This document shows positions 1 through 4,493 of a DNA stretch of 5,317 bases, in pieces. Position 1 is the stretch's first letter. The number at the start of each line of letters is the position of its first letter. The position numbers and the translations under genes were made by a program. Origin of the DNA: Sulfurimonadaceae bacterium (lineage in GTDB: Bacteria > Campylobacterota > Campylobacteria > Campylobacterales > Sulfurimonadaceae); the NCBI GenBank assembly GCA_030610325.1, contig JAUWRZ010000172.1:1-5317 (forward strand), written 5' to 3'. The notes beneath the pieces were generated by a model, which saw only the letters and a program-made list of their open reading frames with translations, was not told the DNA's origin and made no database searches.

Positions 1-547
1 GGATATCGCTCTCTATCATCTCTTCGGGGATAGCACCGACATAGTGTGTGACATACTTACCGTCTTTATACATCACCATCAATGGAATAGGGAACTGCTG
101 GCCGACATGGATGGCTGAAGCGATGATACGTGAGAGTTTGATGTTGTCTTTGCTGTGAGTAAGTGTGTAGTCCGCACCGTAGGTCTCTCTATACTCCTGG
201 AGTCTCGCATCGGTCATATCCTCTTCTATGGTCATACCAAGGATAAGCAGGTCATCAGCGTATTTTCTCTGTAGACTGGCGAGATGGGGCGCTTCTGCAC
301 GACATGGAGGACACCAGGTCGCGAAGATATCATAGATGATGACTTTCCCCTGGTGCTCTTTTAGCACGAAGTTCTCTCCCTCTTTTACTACGGTGTAGCT
401 TTGGTCTTTAAGATCGCGAAGTGTGTACTCGTTGGAAGAGATCATACTGTTGAGTGCTGCTGCCTCCTCCTGTGGGGTATCACTGCTGCAACCTTGGAAC
501 AATAAAAGTAGCGTAGTCGCCGTGAGAAGAAGTGTTTTTTTCAGCAT
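1..547 (-). CDS. TlpA/ResA-like thioredoxin-fold lipoprotein (3' end outside window)
   Basis: This is a predicted membrane-anchored thiol-disulfide oxidoreductase facing the periplasm. 182 codons are visible and the C-terminus lies beyond the left edge. The N-terminus (MLKKTLLLTATTLLLLFQGC) is a lipoprotein signal peptide with lipobox Cys20; Ser at +2 would favour the outer membrane by the E. coli Lol rule. A short linker leads into a thioredoxin fold with the active site WCPPC at residues 78-82 (Cys79, Cys82), preceded by the usual hydrophobic strand (VIIYDIFAT). Pro155 in FPIPLMVMYKDG fits the conserved cis-proline loop. The TlpA/ResA family typically reduces disulfides during cytochrome c maturation or other periplasmic thiol exchange; the substrate here is unknown. 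The ATG at 547 is supported by an AAAGG ribosome binding site 6 nt upstream and by the signal peptide starting there. The gene is divergent from the folate/rny operon. Confidence 0.9.
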   Translation of the reverse strand, partial: MLKKTLLLTATTLLLLFQGCSSDTPQEEAAALNSMISSNEYTLRDLKDQSYTVVKEGENFVLKEHQGKVIIYDIFATWCPPCRAEAPHLASLQRKYADDLLILGMTIEEDMTDARLQEYRETYGADYTLTHSKDNIKLSRIIASAIHVGQQFPIPLMVMYKDGKYVTHYVGAIPEEMIESDI

Positions 548-553
548 TTATGA

Positions 554-558
554 CCTTT
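554..558 (-). promoter_or_regulatory. Ribosome binding site of the TlpA-like lipoprotein gene
   Basis: The minus strand reads AAAGG here, 6 nt before the ATG at 547. This spacing fits a standard Shine-Dalgarno and fixes the start codon. Confidence 0.65.
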
Positions 559-562
559 TGGA

Positions 563-568
563 TAAAAT
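563..568 (+). promoter_or_regulatory. Candidate -10 box for the cyclo-ligase/rny operon
   Basis: TAAAAT matches TATAAT at five of six positions and lies 54 nt before the ATG at 623, so transcription would begin near 575. No -35 box is visible. T-runs centred near 538, 548 and 557.5 stand upstream at about 10-bp intervals, which resembles the periodic signal described for Campylobacter sigma-70 promoters. It faces and overlaps the minus-strand promoter at 576-584. Assigned by position and similarity only. Confidence 0.4.
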
Positions 569-575
569 ATGCGAA

Positions 576-584
576 ATTATACCA
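576..584 (-). promoter_or_regulatory. Extended -10 promoter for the TlpA-like lipoprotein gene
   Basis: The minus strand reads TGGTATAAT, a perfect TATAAT hexamer (576-581) preceded by the TGn extension. No convincing -35 hexamer lies 16-18 nt further upstream, as expected for an extended -10 promoter. Transcription would begin near 569, giving a leader of about 22 nt that still contains the ribosome binding site. The element lies inside the leader of the divergent operon. Confidence 0.7.
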
Positions 585-622
585 GACCAAAGAGGCCAGT
601 ACTGAAACGAGATCATATCAAG

Positions 623-1246
623 ATGGACAAAGCAGCGTTTAGAGACTATTGTCTGAGTAGACTTAAGTCGTCGACCAAGCACAATAAACGTTATAAAGAG
701 GCGCTGCTTGAGAGTATGCTGTATGCGCTGATCAAAGAGGCTAAAGCAAGCCAGATATTGCTCTACTGGCCACTCCCTTTTGAAGCAGACCTACGCAGGC
801 TGACACGGCGAATACGAAGGCGCGCAGAGGTTTATATACCGTTTATGGAAGGTGACAGTTTTAAGATGGTACCATTGAGATTGCCGCTGGAACGTAAGCG
901 ATTTGGGATTTACGAGGCGGGAAATACGTATAGAAAAATTAAAAATATTGATATTGCTGTAGTACCAGCCGTCGGTGTAGATGCCGATGCACGCCGAATA
1001 GGATTTGGAAAAGGGATGTATGATCGTTTCTTTTCCACATTGAAAGAAAGACCTACAATATATTTTGTGCAGCTAGAACCTTGCTTGAGTCAAAGAGATA
1101 TATGTGACGATTTTGATATTTCGGCTGATGTATTGGTGACACCAACGGTGTGTTACAGCAAGATGGGGACAGAACATGTTAAACGAAATACTCTTAGGCG
1201 GGGGCATTGCCACGCTAAGCGGAGTAGTCGGTTTTCTCATCTCTAA
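623..1246 (+). CDS. 5-formyltetrahydrofolate cyclo-ligase
   Basis: This is a predicted cytoplasmic enzyme that uses ATP to convert 5-formyltetrahydrofolate to 5,10-methenyltetrahydrofolate, returning a storage or side-product folate to one-carbon metabolism. At 207 residues it is close to the usual family length. The family signature is RRIGFGKGMYDRF (residues 124-136), equivalent to the G-x-G-x-G-x-Y-D-R nucleotide loop. Other family features are YWPLPFEADLRRL (48-60), LPLERKRFGIYE (87-98) and the late strand SADVLVTPTV (167-176). I chose the ATG at 623, not the in-frame ATG at 569, because family proteins start just before this basic amphipathic helix and because 569 would lie upstream of the predicted transcript start; the ribosome binding site is weak. 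The last 23 codons overlap the start of rny in another frame and encode an odd basic tail. Names used elsewhere include ygfA/fau. Confidence 0.92.
   Translation: MDKAAFRDYCLSRLKSSTKHNKRYKEALLESMLYALIKEAKASQILLYWPLPFEADLRRLTRRIRRRAEVYIPFMEGDSFKMVPLRLPLERKRFGIYEAGNTYRKIKNIDIAVVPAVGVDADARRIGFGKGMYDRFFSTLKERPTIYFVQLEPCLSQRDICDDFDISADVLVTPTVCYSKMGTEHVKRNTLRRGHCHAKRSSRFSHL
1165..1169 (+). promoter_or_regulatory. Ribosome binding site of rny inside the upstream gene
   Basis: GGGGA ends 6 nt before the ATG at 1176 and lies within the cyclo-ligase coding sequence. It supports the overlapping start of rny and suggests that the two genes are translationally coupled. Confidence 0.6.
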
Positions 1247-2744
1247 AAAAATAACGTCTTCAAACTTTGAGATCTATGTAGAACAGGCAAAAGCAAAAGC
1301 AAAAGCGATCGAGAACGAGGCGGAGATGATCCTTCATCGTACAAACCTCAGATCGCAGGAGATGGAGCTAAAGTCTAAAAAACATTATGACGAAGCCGCT
1401 GATCTGGCGAAGCGTGACCTTTCCGAGCGGGAAACACGTATAACTCTTGAGGAGAACAAGTTCTCTGAACGTAAGGCAGAAGAGCAGGAGAAATCTACTC
1501 GTGAACGTGATAGACTTGATAAACTGCGTCTGAGTCTGGACAGAAACGAACAAACGTTAGAGAAACTGAAGATCGATTACGAGACGCGTCTCGATGAGGC
1601 GATGAGACATATAGAAGGAAGTGCGGGATTGACCCGTGATGAGGCGAAGAAGATCCTGCTTGAGCAGGTAGAAGAGCGTTCACGTGCAGACATAGCACAT
1701 ATCGTACGTCGTTATGAGAACGAAGCAAAGACAGAGGCAAAACGCAAAGCAAACTATATACTGGCGCAGGCCACATCACGTTTTGCCGGAGAGTTTGCAT
1801 CTGAACGACTGATCAATATCGTCCATCTCAATGATGATGAGCTCAAGGGCCGTATCATCGGGAAAGAGGGGCGTAATATCAAGACCCTTGAGATGCTGCT
1901 TGGTGTGGATATCATCATCGATGATACACCAAATACGATCATGATCAGCAGTTTCAATCTTTATCGTCGTGCGATCGCGACGAAGACACTGGAGCTGTTG
2001 ATAGAAGATGGTCGCATCCAGCCCGCACGTATCGAGGAGATCTATGAGAAGGTGACAGAGGAGTTTGAAGCCTCTGTCTTGCATGAGGGTGAGGAGATCT
2101 TGTTTGAGATGGGCCTTGGAGCGATGCCAGAGGAGCTTACAAAGCTGCTTGGACGGTTACGTTACCGTGCAAGTTATGGTCAGAACGCACTGGCGCACAC
2201 ACTCGAGGTAGCGAACCTTGCAGGGATCATGGCTGCAGAGCTGGGTGGAAATCCGCTGCTGGCTAAACGGGCAGGCTTGTTGCATGACATAGGCAAATCA
2301 CTGACACATGACCATGAAGGCTCACATGTCGACCTTGGTGCGGAAGTGTGTCGTCGTTTCCATGAAGACCCGGTAGTGATCAATGCGATCTATGCGCACC
2401 ATGGCCAGGAAGAGATCAAAAGTGTTGAGTGTGCGGCAGTATGTGCAGCAGATGCACTCTCTGCTGCGCGTCCGGGAGCACGCCGTGAAGTACTGGAAGG
2501 CTTTTTGAAACGGGTCACGGAAATAGAGGCGATAGCTTCAGAGAGACCCGGTGTCAATCAGGTCTATGCCATCAACGCCGGACGGGAAGTACGGGTCATC
2601 GTCAATGCTACACTTGTGACAGATGATGAGTCGATACTGCTTGCGAAAGAGATCGCCGAAGAGATCGAGCAGCGGGTACAGTATCCGGGTGAGATCAAGG
2701 TGAATGTCATTCGTGAGAGTCGTGCTATTGAGTATGCACGTTAA
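1176..2744 (+). CDS. rny: Ribonuclease Y
   Basis: RNase Y is a membrane-anchored endoribonuclease that initiates mRNA decay in bacteria that lack RNase E. At 522 residues the protein has the normal length and complete domain order. An N-terminal transmembrane helix lies at about 3-23, followed by a long charged coiled coil (about 30-200). The KH RNA-binding domain (about 210-275) has its GxxG loop in GRIIGKEGRN (225-234). The HD phosphohydrolase domain (about 335-430) has His341, the catalytic pair His370-Asp371 in AGLLHDIGKS, His408-His409 in AIYAHHGQEE and Asp426. A conserved C-terminal domain ends near EYAR. The ATG at 1176 is the only start that retains the membrane anchor and has a good ribosome binding site. 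The gene overlaps the cyclo-ligase by 71 bp, so the two are almost certainly one transcript. The HD and KH motifs are intact, which argues for an active enzyme. Confidence 0.97.
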   Translation: MLNEILLGGGIATLSGVVGFLISKKITSSNFEIYVEQAKAKAKAIENEAEMILHRTNLRSQEMELKSKKHYDEAADLAKRDLSERETRITLEENKFSERKAEEQEKSTRERDRLDKLRLSLDRNEQTLEKLKIDYETRLDEAMRHIEGSAGLTRDEAKKILLEQVEERSRADIAHIVRRYENEAKTEAKRKANYILAQATSRFAGEFASERLINIVHLNDDELKGRIIGKEGRNIKTLEMLLGVDIIIDDTPNTIMISSFNLYRRAIATKTLELLIEDGRIQPARIEEIYEKVTEEFEASVLHEGEEILFEMGLGAMPEELTKLLGRLRYRASYGQNALAHTLEVANLAGIMAAELGGNPLLAKRAGLLHDIGKSLTHDHEGSHVDLGAEVCRRFHEDPVVINAIYAHHGQEEIKSVECAAVCAADALSAARPGARREVLEGFLKRVTEIEAIASERPGVNQVYAINAGREVRVIVNATLVTDDESILLAKEIAEEIEQRVQYPGEIKVNVIRESRAIEYAR

Positions 2745-2755
2745 AAGAGAGGTCT

Positions 2756-2781
2756 AAAGGCTGTCTCTCCGACAGCCTTTT
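2756..2781 (+). terminator. Rho-independent terminator after rny
   Basis: AAAGGCTGTC (2756-2765) pairs perfectly with GACAGCCTTT (2771-2780) around the 5-nt loop TCTCC, and the stem runs into TTTT. It begins 11 nt after the rny stop codon. It also lies 16 nt beyond the stop of the convergent DUF3365 gene, so it may act on both strands. On the minus strand the U-tract is poor (TTT then A), so termination there should be weaker. Confidence 0.85.
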
Positions 2782-2796
2782 GCCACTGATATACAG

Positions 2797-3381
2797 TTAT
2801 TTTTTGATAGTGACGACGATCGCACCACGCAGGTCGTTCATCTTATAACCAGTCGCTTTATCTTCAGGGTAGTTCTTACCGATATACGCTTCCAGATCTG
2901 CATTATTACTGATATCCCCATGACACTTCAGACAGACACCCTTATTGATACTTAACGGCTTATAGTACTTGTAGGTATCTTTATTGACCTGTTCGACCAG
3001 GTATTCAGGAAGTAGGACGTTATTGTCTTGTAGTGTCTGTAACGTCTTTAAAACAGAACTTTCCTGATCTGTAGCTGCCTGATTGGCAGGATTACGATAG
3101 TTAAGACTGATACGTTTGACGGTGACATCATCACCGAGATCACTTCCGACTTTATCTGTCAAGGTAAAGGCGTTGGTCGTACAAAACTCAGCTGCTGCCA
3201 TCGGGCCTCCGGCTTTCATATGCTTCTTGAGGTTTCCTCCAAGGGTCTTAAGTAACAGCATCGAGGACTTTTGACCAGTCTCGATGACAGAGGCGAGCTC
3301 CTCTTGTTTACTCTCATAAGGGTTGGCTAAGACGATAGTGGAAGTGAGTAGTCCACTGAGAAGTAGAGCGGTGACTTTCAT
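2797..3381 (-). CDS. DUF3365 (Tll0287-like) periplasmic c-type heme protein
   Basis: This is a predicted exported single-heme protein of 194 residues. A signal peptide covers about 1-19 (MKVTALLLSGLLTSTIVLA). The mature part matches the DUF3365/Tll0287-like fold: a helical segment with AEFCTTNAF (64-72, Cys67), the family stretch VKRISLNYRNPANQAA (88-103), and near the C-terminus the heme-attachment motif CLKCH (150-154) followed by G. The domain occurs alone or as a sensor module; alone it is presumed to bind heme c covalently and act in periplasmic electron transfer or small-molecule sensing, but no reaction is established. The ATG at 3381 follows a GGAG site with 6-nt spacing. It lies 44 bp downstream of the CDF transporter gene on the same strand, with candidate -10 boxes in the gap. 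Family call is firm; function is open. Confidence 0.88.
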   Translation of the reverse strand: MKVTALLLSGLLTSTIVLANPYESKQEELASVIETGQKSSMLLLKTLGGNLKKHMKAGGPMAAAEFCTTNAFTLTDKVGSDLGDDVTVKRISLNYRNPANQAATDQESSVLKTLQTLQDNNVLLPEYLVEQVNKDTYKYYKPLSINKGVCLKCHGDISNNADLEAYIGKNYPEDKATGYKMNDLRGAIVVTIKK

Positions 3382-3387
3382 ATATTT

Positions 3388-3391
3388 CTCC
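3388..3391 (-). promoter_or_regulatory. Ribosome binding site of the DUF3365 gene
   Basis: The minus strand reads GGAG followed by AAATAT and the ATG at 3381, giving a 6-nt spacing. It is the clearest Shine-Dalgarno in the window. Confidence 0.7.
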
Positions 3392-3393
3392 AG

Positions 3394-3414
3394 ATTATAA
3401 TTTTTATAATTATA
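3394..3414 (-). promoter_or_regulatory. Candidate promoter of the DUF3365 gene with two TATAAT boxes and an inverted repeat
   Basis: The minus strand carries TATAAT twice, at 3409-3414 and 3394-3399. The upstream box would start transcripts near 3402 and keep the ribosome binding site at 3388-3391, so it is the better -10. The downstream box would start them inside or past that site. ATTATAA (3394-3400) and TTATAAT (3404-3410) form a perfect inverted repeat around TTT, which could be an operator or only a by-product of the two boxes. No -35 box is seen. Confidence 0.45.
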
Positions 3415-3425
3415 GGGAGAAAGTC

Positions 3426-4319
3426 TTAATGCTCATGTTCTAGTTCGTTTATTTCAGAATCATCATAGGGATCCATATGCATGATGGTTTGGACCTCTTT
3501 ATCAGGGAAAAGTTCTTGTAACTCCAGCTCGATCCTGTCTGCGATACGGTGGGCATCATAAAGTGAGATACTGACGGTAAAGACGAGATGTACGGAGATA
3601 AAGACAACAGACCCTGCTTGGCGAGTACGTAAAAAGTGGTAGTCTGTGATCTCTTTCTCATTATCGAGCAGATCTTTGATCTTATCGATATCTTCCTGCT
3701 CCAGAGCGACATCAAGCAGCATCAAGACCCCCTCTTTTATCAGAGGATAGGCAGAGTAGATCATATAGATGGCGATGCCGATACCCAAAATAGGGTCTAT
3801 AAGGTCATTACCGGTAAAAGAGATCAGGCCGAGTGCGACAAGAACGGCGGCATTGGAAAAGAGGTCAGTCTTGTAATGGAGTGCATCAGCTTTGATGACC
3901 ATGTTTCCGGTACGTTTTGCTATGGACTGTAAGAAGATGACCAGTCCACCTGTGATGACGATAGATACGAGCATGACATAGATCGACATCTCAAGATACT
4001 CGGTCGCCTGAGCATGCCACATCTTACTCAGGGCCTGATAGAAGATAAAGAGTCCGGAGATAGAGATGATCGTCCCCTCTATCACAGCGGCAAGTGGTTC
4101 AAGTTTACTACGCCCGAAGTTAAACTGCTCATCCGGTGCTTTTTCCGCATTATGCAGGGCAAAGAAGTTAAATATGGAGACGGCGACATCCAAGAAAGAG
4201 TCGATGGCAGAGGCAAGGACAGCAATAGAACCGCTCATGATCCCAATGGCCATCTTGATGATGACTAGGACAGTGGCTACTGAAGTCGAGATTAGTGTGG
4301 CTTTTTTTTCAATTCGCAT
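3426..4319 (-). CDS. Cation diffusion facilitator (CDF) family metal efflux transporter
   Basis: This is an inner-membrane transporter, predicted to export a divalent metal such as Zn(II), Fe(II) or Mn(II) in exchange for protons. At 297 residues it has the usual CDF length, with about six membrane helices followed by a cytoplasmic domain. The transport site is intact: Asp40 and Asp44 in TM2 (ASAIDSFLDVA) and His148 and Asp152 in TM5 (ADALHYKTDLFSN), the D-D-H-D set of FieF/YiiP-type carriers. The C-terminal domain keeps His228, His244, His257, and His281/Asp283 in TIMHMDP, equivalent to the YiiP dimer-stabilising metal site. The TM2-TM3 loop (DEQFNFGRSKLE) lacks the histidines of the third YiiP site. 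The tail ends EHEH. The ATG at 4319 is the only standard start after an in-frame upstream stop that precedes TM1. It has no ribosome binding site, and a -10 box lies 7 nt upstream. The exact metal cannot be assigned. Confidence 0.93.
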   Translation of the reverse strand: MRIEKKATLISTSVATVLVIIKMAIGIMSGSIAVLASAIDSFLDVAVSIFNFFALHNAEKAPDEQFNFGRSKLEPLAAVIEGTIISISGLFIFYQALSKMWHAQATEYLEMSIYVMLVSIVITGGLVIFLQSIAKRTGNMVIKADALHYKTDLFSNAAVLVALGLISFTGNDLIDPILGIGIAIYMIYSAYPLIKEGVLMLLDVALEQEDIDKIKDLLDNEKEITDYHFLRTRQAGSVVFISVHLVFTVSISLYDAHRIADRIELELQELFPDKEVQTIMHMDPYDDSEINELEHEH

Positions 4320-4326
4320 GAATGGG

Positions 4327-4332
4327 ATTTTA
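4327..4332 (-). promoter_or_regulatory. -10 box for the CDF gene, probably giving a leaderless mRNA
   Basis: The minus strand reads TAAAAT, then 7 nt (CCCATTC), then the ATG at 4319. Transcription would begin at or next to the A of the start codon. Minus-strand T-runs at 4336-4341, 4346-4349 and 4365-4368 stand upstream at intervals near 9-10 bp or a multiple of it. No Shine-Dalgarno is present. Confidence 0.5.
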
Positions 4333-4390
4333 GCTAAAAAAGGATAAAATTCGATTTATTATTTAAAATGCTCTAAATTGAGAGTTAATT

Positions 4391-4441
4391 AGTTTTATAT
4401 TGTTTATATTAGTTTTTATATATTTTATTAAGTTTTATTTT
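4391..4441. repeat. Five T-tracts phased at exactly 10 bp (degenerate decamer repeat)
   Basis: T-runs begin at 4393, 4403, 4413, 4423 and 4433, each of 3-5 bases, and most are preceded by AG, TG or TA. The unit resembles AGTTTTATAT, repeated with drift. Tracts in phase with the helix are a known cause of intrinsic DNA curvature, and periodic T-tracts replace the -35 box in Campylobacter sigma-70 promoters. This block lies between the CDF promoter and the candidate -10 of the gene at 4494. Confidence 0.75.
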
Positions 4442-4462
4442 GGTAATATTTACTTGATCTAT

Positions 4463-4473
4463 TATATTAAAAT
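4463..4473 (+). promoter_or_regulatory. Candidate -10 region for the gene at 4494
   Basis: Two overlapping hexamers fit: TATATT (4463-4468) and TAAAAT (4468-4473). Transcription from either would begin between about 4475 and 4480, leaving a short leader with the weak GGA ribosome binding site at 4485-4487. The phased T-tracts lie just upstream. Confidence 0.4.
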
Positions 4474-4493
4474 GTATCAAAAGTGGAAAATAT

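Noticed and set aside
423..605. Plus-strand open frame of 60 codons across the lipoprotein start and the divergent spacer
   Set aside because: It lies antisense to the signal peptide and lipobox coding region, has no ribosome binding site and no recognisable protein features.
569..622. In-frame ATG at 569 as the cyclo-ligase start
   Set aside because: The added 18 residues are basic and unlike the family, and the codon overlaps the promoter region, upstream of the predicted transcript start.
1368..2383. Several minus-strand open frames of 60-100 codons inside rny
   Set aside because: All are antisense to a complete, strongly conserved RNase Y gene; they are composition shadows.
3449..4347. 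Open frames in other registers over the CDF gene, both strands
   Set aside because: They overlap a complete CDF gene with intact transport-site residues and show no family motifs or start signals of their own.
4381..4453. T-tract block considered as a CRISPR leader or short array
   Set aside because: The units are only 10 bp, degenerate and without spacers; no cas gene is present.
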